Assembly (NCBI RefSeq): GCF_030295745.1
Contig: NZ_AP027291.1
Span: 1,798,001 to 1,862,000, forward strand
Direction: 5' to 3'
From: Mycolicibacterium sp. TUM20985
Lineage (GTDB): Bacteria > Actinomycetota > Actinomycetes > Mycobacteriales > Mycobacteriaceae
Length of the DNA stretch: 64,000 nt
Shown: positions 1 to 9,412 of the stretch, piece by piece
Position numbering within the stretch: position 1 is the first letter of the stretch
Layout: each line of letters starts with the position of its first letter
Made by a program: the position numbers and the translations under genes
The notes under the pieces: generated by a model
What the model saw: the letters and a program-made list of their open reading frames with translations, nothing else
Told to the model about the DNA's origin: nothing
Database searches by the model: none

Positions 1-108
1 TCGACGGTGCCGTCGCGTTCCGGCCCGCGCCGCGGAGACCGCCGAATCGGGGTCGACGAGGTAGCCAGGCGGCCGTCTCGGACGGAGTGACGGAACTGAT
101 GAGGCACC

Positions 109-2433
109 ATGGCGACGAACGCCGGCGACCGGCCGCGCAGAAGCCGTGCGGCACGAACCCGTCGTCGCGCGACCGCCGTCCGAGGGAGGCCGCCCGTGCT
201 GCAACGGATCGCGTTGCTGGCCATCGACGCGCCCCGCCGCGTTCTCGGCGTCGCCGCGCTGGTGATGGTGGCCGCCGCCGTCTTCGGCATCCCGGCCGCA
301 AACAGCTTGTTGGCGGGGGGTTTTCAGGATCCGACCGCCGAATCGTCGCGTGCCGCGCAGATGCTCGCCGACGAGTTCGGGCAGCCTGCGGTGCAGATGA
401 TCGTCATGGTGACCTCACCCGACGGCGTCGACGGGTCTGCCGCCCGTGCTGCGGGACTGGACGTCGTCGACCGTCTCGAGAGGTCACCGGACGTGGTGGG
501 GCTCGTGTCGGCGTGGACGGTGCCGCCGTCGGCGGCCGCGGAACTGATCAGCACCGACGGCAGGTCGGGGCTCATCGTGGCGGGAGTCTCCGGAGGCGAG
601 CAGGAAGGGCCCGGGCGCGCGGAAGCCCTTGCCGACATGGTGTCTGAGGTGGTGGCTCCAGCGCACCCCGGCGTATCGCTGTCGACCGGTGGCTCGGCCA
701 TGGTGTACGCCCAGATCACGTCACAGACGCAGCGCGACCTCTTGATAATGGAGTCGATTGCGTTGCCGATCAGCTTCGCCGTGCTCGTCTGGGTCTTCGG
801 AGGGGTGCTGGCGGCGGCGCTGCCGATGGTGGTCGGCGGCCTGGCGGTCGTCGGATCGCTGGCGATTCTGCGACTGCTCGCCACGGTCACGGACGTGTCG
901 ATCTTCGCGCTGAATCTGTCGACGGCCCTCGGTCTCGCGCTCGCCATCGACTACACGCTGCTCATCATCAGCCGTTATCGCGACGAGCTGGCCGAGGGCG
1001 TCGGGCGCAACGAGGCGCTGCTGCGAACCATGCTCACCGCAGGGCGCACCGTGGTGTTCTCGGCGACGACGGTCGCGCTGTCGATGGCGGCGATGGTGAT
1101 CTTCCCGATGTACTTCCTCAAGTCGTTCGCCTACGCGGGCATCGCGACGGTGGCACTGTGCGCGGTGGCCGCGCTGGTCATCACCCCGGCGGCGATCGTT
1201 CTGCTGGGACCGCGGCTCGACGCGTACGACGTGCGCCAGGCCATGCGACGCCTGCTGCGTCGCGGGGATCCGGTGGTCACCCCGGTGCAGGAGATGTTCT
1301 GGTACCGGTGGACGACACTGGTCATGCGGCGGGCGCTGGTCTTTGGCGTGACGGGCTCGGCCGTCCTCCTCCTGCTCGGCCTGCCCTTCCTGGGCATCAA
1401 GTGGGGCTTCCCCGACGATCGGGTGCTTCCGGACTCGTCGTCCGCCCGCGAGGTCGGTGACCGGATGCGGGACGGTTTCGAGGAGAACTCCGATTCGGCC
1501 GTGACGATCGTGCTACCCGACGTCACCGGGCTGACCGCGGCCGACCTCGACGGTTACGCCGCCCGGCTGTCGACCGTGGACGACGTCGTGGCCGTCACCG
1601 CGCCGTCGGGCATGTTCTCCGACGGAATCCGGGTAGGCCCGCCGACCGGGGTCGCCCGGATGACCGATCGCGGCGCGTTCCTCACCGTCGGGACCAACGC
1701 GCAGCTGTTCTCACCGGCCTCGGAGACCCAACTCGATGCCCTGCACGCGGTGGCCACCCCGGGTGATCGGGCCGTGGAGTTCGCCGGCATGGCGCAGGTC
1801 AACCGCGACAGCGTCGAGGCGATCACCTCACGTTTGCCGGTGGTGTTGATCATCATCGCGGTGGTGACCTTCGTGCTGCTGTTCCTATTGACCGGCAGTG
1901 TGGTGCTCCCGGCCAAGGCCCTGGTCTTGAACGTGCTGTCGCTCACGGCCGCCTTCGGTGCGCTCGTGTGGATCTTCCAGGACGGTCACCTGGCCGCGAT
2001 GGGAACCACGCCGACCGGAACGCTGGTCGCGAACATGCCGGTGCTGCTCTTCTGCGTCGCCTTCGGATTGTCGATGGACTACGAGGTCTTCCTGATCTCG
2101 CGCATCCGCGAATTCTGGCTGGCGAGCGGGCGCACCCGGGCGGACAACGACGAGAGCGTGGCGCGCGGTCTGGCACGTACCGGGCGGGTGGTCACCGCCG
2201 CCGCCCTGGTGATGTCCATCTCGTTCGCTGCGTTGATCGCTGCCCAAGTATCGTTCATGCGGATGTTCGGGGTTGGTCTGACGTTGGCCGTCCTGGTCGA
2301 CGCCACCCTGGTACGGATGGTCCTGGTACCGGCCTTCATGCACTTCCTCGGGCGCTGGAACTGGTGGGCGCCCCGACCGCTCCGCCGCCTTCATGAGCGG
2401 GTGGGGCTCACCGAATCCGCGGTGCGGTCATGA
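109..2433 (+). CDS. MMPL-family (RND) membrane transporter
   Basis: A 774-residue RND-superfamily transporter expected in the inner membrane. It shows the duplicated MMPL layout: a first transmembrane helix near residues 40-62, a large extracytoplasmic loop, a block of about five helices (roughly 205-370), a second loop and a second helix block (roughly 580-760). The charged motifs after the helices (SRYRDEL, SRIREFW) are typical. At 774 residues it is shorter than the large MmpL lipid exporters and closer to short MMPL proteins. The ATG follows GAGG at 101-104. It lies 181 bp upstream of crtE on the same strand, so export or membrane handling of carotenoid or another isoprenoid lipid is possible, but the substrate cannot be read from the sequence. 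Confidence 0.85.
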   Translation: MATNAGDRPRRSRAARTRRRATAVRGRPPVLQRIALLAIDAPRRVLGVAALVMVAAAVFGIPAANSLLAGGFQDPTAESSRAAQMLADEFGQPAVQMIVMVTSPDGVDGSAARAAGLDVVDRLERSPDVVGLVSAWTVPPSAAAELISTDGRSGLIVAGVSGGEQEGPGRAEALADMVSEVVAPAHPGVSLSTGGSAMVYAQITSQTQRDLLIMESIALPISFAVLVWVFGGVLAAALPMVVGGLAVVGSLAILRLLATVTDVSIFALNLSTALGLALAIDYTLLIISRYRDELAEGVGRNEALLRTMLTAGRTVVFSATTVALSMAAMVIFPMYFLKSFAYAGIATVALCAVAALVITPAAIVLLGPRLDAYDVRQAMRRLLRRGDPVVTPVQEMFWYRWTTLVMRRALVFGVTGSAVLLLLGLPFLGIKWGFPDDRVLPDSSSAREVGDRMRDGFEENSDSAVTIVLPDVTGLTAADLDGYAARLSTVDDVVAVTAPSGMFSDGIRVGPPTGVARMTDRGAFLTVGTNAQLFSPASETQLDALHAVATPGDRAVEFAGMAQVNRDSVEAITSRLPVVLIIIAVVTFVLLFLLTGSVVLPAKALVLNVLSLTAAFGALVWIFQDGHLAAMGTTPTGTLVANMPVLLFCVAFGLSMDYEVFLISRIREFWLASGRTRADNDESVARGLARTGRVVTAAALVMSISFAALIAAQVSFMRMFGVGLTLAVLVDATLVRMVLVPAFMHFLGRWNWWAPRPLRRLHERVGLTESAVRS

Positions 2434-2614
2434 CCGGCTACCGGGCCGAGTCGAAAACTGACGCGGAAGTCAACCCAACCCAACCGCTGCGGGCTCCGAA
2501 TGCCGTACGACATGCTGATCGGATCGACTATCAGGGACCGAGGAGCGCTGCGTTGGGGGACATGACGGATCGAGCCGCCGAGGTGTCGTCGGTGAGCGTG
2601 ACCGGAGGTGTCCG

Positions 2615-3751
2615 TTGAGCGGCAGCGACCGTGCCGCGAACGCGCTGGCGTCACCGCGGCCGCACCGACGCGCGCACCGCGGCCCGGTCCGCGTCACCTC
2701 GGGCGACTGGCGCGCCGGCGTCCGCGCGAGGGTGGGCGCCCACCTATCCGACTTCGTGACCACCCGATGCCTTGCGGAGCTCGGTGAGTCGAACGTCGAG
2801 GTCGCGGGCGACGTGCTGAGTCAATTCGTCGACGGTGGCAAGTACGTGCGGTCGACGTTCATGTACGTGGGCTGGCTGTGCGGTGCATCGGACGACGAGG
2901 CGGCGTTGCGCGCGTCGGCCAGCCTCGAGCTGTTGCACGCCTTCGCCCTCATCCAGGACGACGTCATGGACGAGTCGGCGCTGCGGCGCGGCCGTCCCTC
3001 GGCCCACGTCGCATTCGAACGGTGGCATCGGGACCGGCGGTTGACCGGCTCGTCGACGCGATTCGGCGAGTCGGCGGCCGTGCTGCTGGCCGATCTCTGC
3101 CTGGTGTGGGCGGCGAAGATGCTCCGGGAGAGCGGTATCGGCGCCGAGGCGCTGGCCCGGGTGCGGCCAGGCTACGACGACATGCGCGTTGAGTTGGCGG
3201 TCGGTCAGCTCGCTGATTTGAACAACGATGCGCAGTCGTTTCCCTCGTTCGACGAGGTGCTCGACGTGCTGCGGAGAAAATCGGGTAACTACACCGTTCG
3301 ACGCCCGTTGGAGATCGGAGCAGCCATGGCCGGATGTGCGCCGGAGGTCATCGACGCACTCGGCGGGTATGGCGCCGCCATCGGCGAAGCGTTCCAGCTG
3401 CGCGATGACGTCCTGGGAGTGATCGGCTCCCCGGATGTGACCGGCAAGTCCGTGGGCACCGACCTGGTGGCGCAGAAGGCGACCAGCGTGGTCGTCGCCG
3501 CCCATCAACTGGCCGACAGCGGGCTGCGCCGCCAACTCGCCGACCTGATGAGCAGCCCGGCGCTCACCCCCGCCGACGCCGAGCATTGGCAGTCCCTCAT
3601 CATCGCCAGCGGTGCCCTGGAGTGGATCGAGCACCGCATCGACGAGCGTCTCACGCAGGCCGTGGAGTGTCTCGCCCACGCCGGCATCTCGCCGACGACC
3701 CGCACCGCACTCGAAGACATGGCCGTCTACTGCACTGAAAGGGCCGCATGA
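2615..3751 (+). CDS. crtE: geranylgeranyl diphosphate synthase (polyprenyl synthase)
   Basis: A 378-residue all-trans prenyl diphosphate synthase that should make GGPP for phytoene synthesis. The first Asp-rich motif DDVMD is at residues 115-119 and the second, DDVLG, at 264-268; the terminal Gly in the second is seen in actinobacterial IdsB-type enzymes. The TTG start at 2615 is chosen because GGAGG lies at 2604-2608, six bases upstream, and no better start is in frame. The stop overlaps the crtI start, so it is the first gene of the tightly coupled crt operon. The N-terminal 35 residues are basic and poorly conserved-looking. FPP synthase activity is an alternative, but the context favours GGPP. 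Confidence 0.9.
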   Translation: MSGSDRAANALASPRPHRRAHRGPVRVTSGDWRAGVRARVGAHLSDFVTTRCLAELGESNVEVAGDVLSQFVDGGKYVRSTFMYVGWLCGASDDEAALRASASLELLHAFALIQDDVMDESALRRGRPSAHVAFERWHRDRRLTGSSTRFGESAAVLLADLCLVWAAKMLRESGIGAEALARVRPGYDDMRVELAVGQLADLNNDAQSFPSFDEVLDVLRRKSGNYTVRRPLEIGAAMAGCAPEVIDALGGYGAAIGEAFQLRDDVLGVIGSPDVTGKSVGTDLVAQKATSVVVAAHQLADSGLRRQLADLMSSPALTPADAEHWQSLIIASGALEWIEHRIDERLTQAVECLAHAGISPTTRTALEDMAVYCTERAA

Positions 3752-5259
3752 TGCGCACCGTCAAGGGAAGAACCGATCGCGTCGTCGTCGTCGGAGCCGG
3801 TCTGTCCGGGTTGTCGGCGGCCATGCAGCTCGCCGGACGCGGATGCCACGTCACCGTGGTGGAACGGGGTGACCATCCCGGCGGCCGCGTCGGCCGGGCG
3901 GACATTGGAGGCTACCGACTCGACACCGGACCGACGGTGCTCACGATGCCCGACATCATCGACGACGCCTTCGCCGCCCTCGGCGAAAAGCTGGTCGATC
4001 GCGTCGAGCTGCTGTCGGTTCATCCCGCGTACGACGCGCTGTTCGCCGACGGAAGCGCGCTGAAGGTTCACACCGAGCCGACGGCGATGTTCGCCGAGAT
4101 CGAGCGGTTCGCCGGGCGGCCGGAGGCCGACGCCTACCTTCAGATGCGGGCCTGGCTGACGAAGCTGTACGAGACCGAGTTCGACGGTTTCATCGGCGCC
4201 AACTTCGACTCGCCACTGTCCCTGCTGACCCCACAGCTGGGCAAGCTCCTGGCGATGGGTGGTTTCCGCCGCTGGGAGAACGTGATCAGCAAATTCCTGA
4301 GCGACGAGCGACTGCTTCGCGTCTTCACCTTCCAGGCGCTCTACGCGGGTGTGCCCCCGCAGAGCGCGTTGGCGGTGTACGCGGTGATCGCCTACATGGA
4401 CACCATCGCCGGGGTCTACTTCCCGCGCGGGGGCATGCGGGCCCTGCCCGACGCGATGGCTGCCGCGGCCGCCGATGCCGGTGTCGAATTCATTTACGGC
4501 GCAACGGTTTCCAAGCTAGAACGCACCGGGTCTCGGGTGACCGCCGTGGTGACCGACCAGGGGCATCGCGTGGCAAGCGACGCCGTGGTGCTCACGACCG
4601 AACTCCCCGACACCTACCGGCTGCTCGACCACACGCCGCGTCGCCTGCTGCGCCTGCGTCCGGCGCCATCGGCCGTCGTCGCACAGGTCGGCTGCCCCGC
4701 GGTCGACGACCGAATCGGCCACCACACCATCGTGTTCGGGGACGCCTGGAAGCAGACCTTCCGCGACATCATCACCGACGGACGCGTCATGGGGGACCCG
4801 TCGCTGCTGGTGACGCGACCCACCGCCAGCGATGCCAGCCTCGCCCCGCCGGGGCGCGATCTGCTCTACGTCCTGGCACCGGCACCGAATACCGAGGTGG
4901 GCACGGTGGATTGGGACGCCACGTCGTCGACGTACGTGGAGTCCATGCTCGACGCGGTCAAGACCCGGCTCCCTCAGCTCGATGGTGAGATGGAGGTGTT
5001 GTCGGTGGTGACGCCCGCCGACTGGGGCCGCCAGGGCATGTTGGCCGGTACGCCCTTCGCGTTGGCTCACACCTTCGCCCAGACCGGCCCGTTCCGACCG
5101 GCCAACACCGTGCGCGGTATCGACAACGTGATCCTGGCGGGATCGTCGACGGTGCCCGGGGTCGGCGTTCCCACCGCAGTGATGTCCGGCCGGCTGGCCG
5201 CGGATCGGATCACCGGAGCGTCGGTCGCGCGCCCGAGCCAGGAGGCATATCAGCGATGA
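3748..5259 (+). CDS. crtI: phytoene desaturase
   Basis: A 503-residue FAD-dependent desaturase that converts phytoene to lycopene at the membrane. The N-terminal dinucleotide-binding motif GAGLSGLSAA is near residue 17, followed by the ERGDHPGGR segment, and a C-terminal FAD-binding segment (GSSTVPGVGVPTAVMSGR) typical of bacterial CrtI lies near residue 473. Tandem ATG codons at 3748 and 3751 are both possible starts; the first overlaps the crtE stop. The gene overlaps crtB by four bases, so translational coupling is likely. Length and motifs are normal for the family. Confidence 0.94.
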   Translation: MMRTVKGRTDRVVVVGAGLSGLSAAMQLAGRGCHVTVVERGDHPGGRVGRADIGGYRLDTGPTVLTMPDIIDDAFAALGEKLVDRVELLSVHPAYDALFADGSALKVHTEPTAMFAEIERFAGRPEADAYLQMRAWLTKLYETEFDGFIGANFDSPLSLLTPQLGKLLAMGGFRRWENVISKFLSDERLLRVFTFQALYAGVPPQSALAVYAVIAYMDTIAGVYFPRGGMRALPDAMAAAAADAGVEFIYGATVSKLERTGSRVTAVVTDQGHRVASDAVVLTTELPDTYRLLDHTPRRLLRLRPAPSAVVAQVGCPAVDDRIGHHTIVFGDAWKQTFRDIITDGRVMGDPSLLVTRPTASDASLAPPGRDLLYVLAPAPNTEVGTVDWDATSSTYVESMLDAVKTRLPQLDGEMEVLSVVTPADWGRQGMLAGTPFALAHTFAQTGPFRPANTVRGIDNVILAGSSTVPGVGVPTAVMSGRLAADRITGASVARPSQEAYQR

Positions 5260-6200
5260 TCGGTTCTGAACTCGATGCGGCCGGGGTGCGGGAGCCGTCA
5301 TTGCGTCAGGCGTACCGGCAGTGCCGCGAGATCAACGCCCAACACGGCAAGACCTTCTTCGCCGCCACCCGACTGCTCGCGCCTAGTCAGCGCCCCGCCG
5401 TCCACGCCCTGTACGGGTTCGCCCGACGGGCCGACGACATCCTCGACGACTTCGACACCCGCGACCACGAGCAGCGCGCCGAGCAACTGCAGAAGTTCTC
5501 CACCCAGCTGTTCGACAGCCTGGTGGAGGGGCGACCCTGCGGTGCCGATCCCACGTTGATCGCCGTCGTCGACACCGCGCGCAAGTACGACATCGGGTGG
5601 GACCTCTTCGACGACTTCCTAGCCTCCATGCGGATGGATCTGACCGTCACCGACTATCCGGACCGCGCCGCGCTGCAGCGCTACATGTACGGGTCAGCCG
5701 AGGTGATCGGGCTGCAACTGCTGCCGATCCTGGGCACGGTCGGTCCGCGCGAAGAGGCGGCGCCCCACGCCGCCGCCCTCGGCACGGCGTTTCAGCTGAC
5801 CAACTTCCTGCGGGATGTCGATGAGGACCTGCGGCGGGGCCGGGTCTACCTGCCCGCCGACGAACTCTCCGCTCACGGCGTCGACCGCGACGTCCTGACC
5901 TGGTGTCAGAGCAACCGACGTACCGATGCCCGCGTGCGAAGCGCTCTGATGGAGCAGCACGCGATCGCGCGCTCGGTCTACGGCCAGGCACGGCTGGGCA
6001 TCGACAAGCTGATACCGGCGTCGCGGCCCTGCGTCGACGTGGCGTTGACGTTGTATTCGGGGATTCTGGACCGGATCGAGGAGATCGACTTCGAGATCTT
6101 CACGCAGCGAGCCACGGTCGGTAAGGTCCGGCGCATCACGGTGGCGGGGGCCGGCATCGCAAGGGCATGGGGTGCGCGACTGCGCCACGGAAGTAGGTGA
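5256..6200 (+). CDS. crtB: phytoene synthase
   Basis: A 314-residue squalene/phytoene synthase that condenses two GGPP molecules to phytoene. The first Asp-rich motif, ADDILDDFD, is at residues 60-67, and the second, NFLRDVDEDLRRGRVYLP, lies near residues 182-200. The start ATG overlaps the crtI stop (ATGA) and its own stop overlaps the GTG of crtYc. Length is normal for the family. It is the committed step of the pathway encoded here. Confidence 0.95.
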   Translation: MIGSELDAAGVREPSLRQAYRQCREINAQHGKTFFAATRLLAPSQRPAVHALYGFARRADDILDDFDTRDHEQRAEQLQKFSTQLFDSLVEGRPCGADPTLIAVVDTARKYDIGWDLFDDFLASMRMDLTVTDYPDRAALQRYMYGSAEVIGLQLLPILGTVGPREEAAPHAAALGTAFQLTNFLRDVDEDLRRGRVYLPADELSAHGVDRDVLTWCQSNRRTDARVRSALMEQHAIARSVYGQARLGIDKLIPASRPCVDVALTLYSGILDRIEEIDFEIFTQRATVGKVRRITVAGAGIARAWGARLRHGSR

Positions 6201-6544
6201 GTGTGGACCGCTGGCAGTACCTGCTGGTTCTGGCGGCGTGCCTGCTCTGCACCCTGCCGTTGGAGCGCTATGGCAAGGGCGTCTACCGCCAGCCGCGGCG
6301 TCTGATCACCTCCGTTCTGCCGGTCGCGCTGGTCTTCCTGATCTGGGACGCCATCGCGGTGGCCGCCGACGTGTGGTGGTACAACCCGCGCTACCTCCTG
6401 GGGCTGATCGCGCCCGGCGAGCTACCGCTCGAGGAACTGCTGTTCTTCGTGGTCATCCCGGTGTGCGGGGTGTTGACCTATTCGGCCGTCGACAACATGC
6501 TGCAGGTGCTCGATCGCTGGCGGGTGAAGGCCAAACAGCGATGA
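6197..6544 (+). CDS. crtYc: lycopene beta-cyclase subunit c
   Basis: A 115-residue membrane protein with about three hydrophobic helices and the lycopene-cyclase-domain motif PLEELLFFVVIP near residues 75-90. In mycobacteria, as described for M. aurum, the cyclase is split into two small proteins, CrtYc and CrtYd, that act together to cyclise both ends of lycopene to beta-carotene. The GTG start overlaps the crtB stop and the ATG of crtYd overlaps this stop. Both halves and the expected order are present. Confidence 0.9.
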   Translation: MSVDRWQYLLVLAACLLCTLPLERYGKGVYRQPRRLITSVLPVALVFLIWDAIAVAADVWWYNPRYLLGLIAPGELPLEELLFFVVIPVCGVLTYSAVDNMLQVLDRWRVKAKQR

Positions 6545-6867
6545 TCGGTCTTGGCTACACGCTTCCGGCGGTGATCGCCGTCGTTGCGGTGGTGGTGCTG
6601 GAATTGCGCGTGCTGCACACGGGGCTGTTCCGGCGTCGGGCGTACTGGATCTCGATGGTCATCGTCACGGGTTTCCAGATCCCGGTCGACGGCTGGCTGA
6701 CCAAGCTGAGCGCGCCCATCGTGCTCTACGACGAGCGGCACACCTCCGGTGTCCGCTTTCCCTTCGACATCCCCATCGAGGACTTCCTCTTCGGCTTCGC
6801 GATGGTGACTGCGGTCCTGCTGTTGTGGGAGCGTCGACGACCCCCCGAGGAAGTAGCCGAGCAGTGA
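6541..6867 (+). CDS. crtYd: lycopene beta-cyclase subunit d
   Basis: A 108-residue partner of CrtYc with three predicted transmembrane helices and the conserved motif PIEDFLFGF near residues 79-87, which mirrors the PLEELLFF motif in CrtYc. The ATG at 6541 overlaps the crtYc stop and the TGA overlaps the GTG of crtU. An open frame extends upstream in the same frame, but the coupled ATG is the natural start and gives the family length. Confidence 0.9.
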   Translation: MIGLGYTLPAVIAVVAVVVLELRVLHTGLFRRRAYWISMVIVTGFQIPVDGWLTKLSAPIVLYDERHTSGVRFPFDIPIEDFLFGFAMVTAVLLLWERRRPPEEVAEQ

Positions 6868-8402
6868 TCAGCCCGACCGACCGTTTGCGTGTAACGCTGC
6901 CCGCAGCACCAGGATTCACCGATGTGAGCGCCTTGGAACGGGTACCGCGCGTCGTCGTCGTCGGGGCCGGAATCGCCGGTCTGGCGGCCGCGGCGGGGCT
7001 CTGCGAGCGTGGGGTGAGGGTCGAGGTCCTGGAGGCGCGGGACTACCTCGGTGGACGCGTGGGTGGATGGCCCGACGTGCTGGCCGACGGCTCGGTGACG
7101 GCGATGAACCGCGGCTTCCATGCGTTCTTCCGCCAGTACTACAACCTGCGCAGCCTGCTGCGCCGGGCAGATCCCCATCTTTCGGGGCTGACTCCCGTCG
7201 AGGACTATCCGTTGATCGACGCGCTGGGACGGCTCGACACGTTCCGCGGACTGCCGCGCACTCCTCCGCTGAATGCCCTGGCATTCGCGTTGCGAAGTCC
7301 CACCTTTCGGATGCGCGACCTGGTGCGGATCGACGCCAAGGCAGCCGCGCCACTGGCGACCGCATCGGTCCCGCAGACCTACCACGACCTCGACGGCCAA
7401 GACGCCGAATCGTTCCTGCAGGACATAAACTTCCCCGCGGCCGCGCAGCATCTGGCGTTCGAGGTGTTCGCCCGCAGCTTCTTCGCCAAGCCGGCGTACC
7501 TCTCGGCGGCCGAACTGGTCACGATGTTCCACATCTACTTCCTCGGTTCCAGCGAGGGCTTGATCTTCGACGTCGCGAACCAGAACTTCGACGTCGCACT
7601 GTGGAATCCGCTGCGAAAGTACTTGGAGGGCAACGGCGTTGCATTCCACACCGGGCTCTCCGCCGAGACCGTCTCGACGGGCTCCGACGTCAGGGTGTCC
7701 TGCGGCGCGGACGCGGAGTTCGTCGCCGACGCGGTGGTGCTCGCCACCGACGTGGCCGGGCTTGCGCACATCGTCGCCGGCTCGCCGGACCTCGGTGACG
7801 CGCCATGGCGGGAGCAGGTGGCGGATCTGGGCACCGCACCACCGTTCGTCGTGCTGAGGTTGTGGCTGGACCGCCCGGTGCGGGCCGATCGGGCCGCGTT
7901 CATCGGGACGGGAGGCCGTCCGCCGTTGGACAATGTCAGCGTGCTCGAGAGATACGAACGAGAGGCGGCGGTGTGGGCCGCCCGGACCGGCGGGTCGGTC
8001 GTCGAACTGCATGCGTACTCGGTGACCGACCCCGACGAGGTCGTCCGTGACGCCCTGGTGGCGCGGATGCACGAGCTGTATCCCGAGACCAGCGGCGCGA
8101 CGATCCTCGAGGAGCGGCTGTTACGCCGCGGCGACTGTCCGCGGTTCGCCCCCGGCGACTTCGCGCGACGCCCCACGGTGCAGACGCCGGACCGGCGGGT
8201 GGTGCTGGCAGGCGACGGCATTCGCGTCGACCTACCCGTGGCGCTGATGGAGCGCGCGGCCACCACGGGCCTGCTCGCGGCCAACCGTCTGCTCGGGGAG
8301 TTCGGGCTCGCGGGGCATCCGGTGCACACCGTCCCCAACCATGGCCGGTCGGCAGTGTTGCGCCGACTGGCAACACGGAAGAAGAATGACGACTCGAGAT
8401 GA
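6864..8402 (+). CDS. crtU: carotenoid desaturase/methyltransferase (aromatic carotenoid, CrtU-like)
   Basis: A 512-residue FAD-dependent oxidoreductase with GAGIAGLAAAAG about 30 residues in, the GGRVGGWPD segment, and a C-terminal FAD segment containing GDGIRVDLPVALMERA. In M. aurum, Brevibacterium and Streptomyces, CrtU turns beta-carotene rings into aromatic phi rings, giving isorenieratene. The position after crtYd and the cell-wide fit with the pathway support that call. The GTG at 6864 overlaps the crtYd stop and is preferred over an in-frame GTG at 6825 that lies inside crtYd. The stop overlaps the start of a Rieske gene, so the two are probably co-translated. Confidence 0.82.
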   Translation: MISPTDRLRVTLPAAPGFTDVSALERVPRVVVVGAGIAGLAAAAGLCERGVRVEVLEARDYLGGRVGGWPDVLADGSVTAMNRGFHAFFRQYYNLRSLLRRADPHLSGLTPVEDYPLIDALGRLDTFRGLPRTPPLNALAFALRSPTFRMRDLVRIDAKAAAPLATASVPQTYHDLDGQDAESFLQDINFPAAAQHLAFEVFARSFFAKPAYLSAAELVTMFHIYFLGSSEGLIFDVANQNFDVALWNPLRKYLEGNGVAFHTGLSAETVSTGSDVRVSCGADAEFVADAVVLATDVAGLAHIVAGSPDLGDAPWREQVADLGTAPPFVVLRLWLDRPVRADRAAFIGTGGRPPLDNVSVLERYEREAAVWAARTGGSVVELHAYSVTDPDEVVRDALVARMHELYPETSGATILEERLLRRGDCPRFAPGDFARRPTVQTPDRRVVLAGDGIRVDLPVALMERAATTGLLAANRLLGEFGLAGHPVHTVPNHGRSAVLRRLATRKKNDDSR

Positions 8403-9412
8403 GCGCATTCGACGAAATTCGCGCCGGCGCCGCCAAGGCCTGGCCCTTCCAGGTGCTTCCGAAGCTCGACTGGGCGGCGCAGAAGCCCAGCTACGGTGAC
8501 GCCAGCCCCGCCGTGATCCAGGCCGCGCTGCAGCGTGCGCAACGCCGTCCGACCGGCAACTGGTACCCCTTCGCGGAGAGTTCGAAGGTCGGCGCCAAGA
8601 GCGCCGGGACCAGCGTCGCCGGGGTGCAACTGGTCGCGTGGCGGGGAGCCGACGGCCAGCTGCTGGTGGCGCCGCGCGCGTGTCCGCATCTGGGCGCCGA
8701 CCTGGCCACCGCGCCCGTGGACTGCGGGACGCTGGTGTGCCCGTGGCACGGTCTTCGACTGTCGGACCGGCGGCACGGCGCGTGGAAGCCGTTCCCGAGT
8801 CACGACGACGGCGTCCTGTGCTGGGTGCGGTTGGATGATGCGGGAGGCGAGACCCCGACCGACGCGCCCATCCTCTCGGTGCGGCCGGGGTCCCCGCAGT
8901 TGGCGGCCGTGACCCGGCTGGAGGGCGTCTGTGAGCCCAGGGACGTCGTGGCCAACCGGCTGGATCCGTGGCACGGCGCGTGGTTTCACCCCCATTCGTT
9001 CGCTCAGCTGGAGGTGCTCAGCGCCCCCGCCGCCGACGACCATCTACCCGACGAACTCGACCGCTTCCTCGTCGCGGTGACGTTCCGAATCGGTCGGCTC
9101 GGGATACCGGTGATCGCCGAGTTCACGGCTCCCGGCCCACGCACGGTCGTCATGCACATCATCGAGGGCGAAGGTCAGGGCAGTGTGGTCGAAACCCATG
9201 CCACGCCAGTGGGTTTGGATCGGGACGGGAGACCGCGGACCGCGGTCGTCGAGGCCACCATCGCGCACTCCGATCGCCAGAACTTCAGCAAGGGGATGGC
9301 GGTTGCGCCGCTGATCCGGCCGCTGATGCGAATGTCGGCCACGCGCTTGTGGCGTGACGATCTGGAGTACGCCGAGCGGCTGTACGAGCTGAGGTCCAGC
9401 CCTATCGGGTGA
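8399..9412 (+). CDS. Rieske [2Fe-2S] protein of the carotenoid operon (DUF5914-like C-terminus)
   Basis: A 337-residue protein with a Rieske domain at about residues 53-150: ligands C95-P-H97 and C114-P-W-H117 form the CxH...CxxH pair. The C-terminal half (about 165-330) looks like the uncharacterised domain I recall as DUF5914; the name is a recollection, not a search result. No signal peptide or transmembrane segment is obvious. The ATG overlaps the crtU stop. A plausible role, inferred only from this overlap, is electron supply or ring oxidation for the aromatic carotenoid step. Its last 11 bases overlap the convergent idi gene. Confidence 0.8.
   Translation: MSAFDEIRAGAAKAWPFQVLPKLDWAAQKPSYGDASPAVIQAALQRAQRRPTGNWYPFAESSKVGAKSAGTSVAGVQLVAWRGADGQLLVAPRACPHLGADLATAPVDCGTLVCPWHGLRLSDRRHGAWKPFPSHDDGVLCWVRLDDAGGETPTDAPILSVRPGSPQLAAVTRLEGVCEPRDVVANRLDPWHGAWFHPHSFAQLEVLSAPAADDHLPDELDRFLVAVTFRIGRLGIPVIAEFTAPGPRTVVMHIIEGEGQGSVVETHATPVGLDRDGRPRTAVVEATIAHSDRQNFSKGMAVAPLIRPLMRMSATRLWRDDLEYAERLYELRSSPIG

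Noticed and set aside
2430..2618. A 62-codon frame between the MMPL gene and crtE, linked by ATGA at one end and TTGA at the other.
   Set aside because: Third-position GC is clearly lower than in neighbours, no domain is visible, and the overlaps can be chance. A coupling peptide is possible but unsupported.
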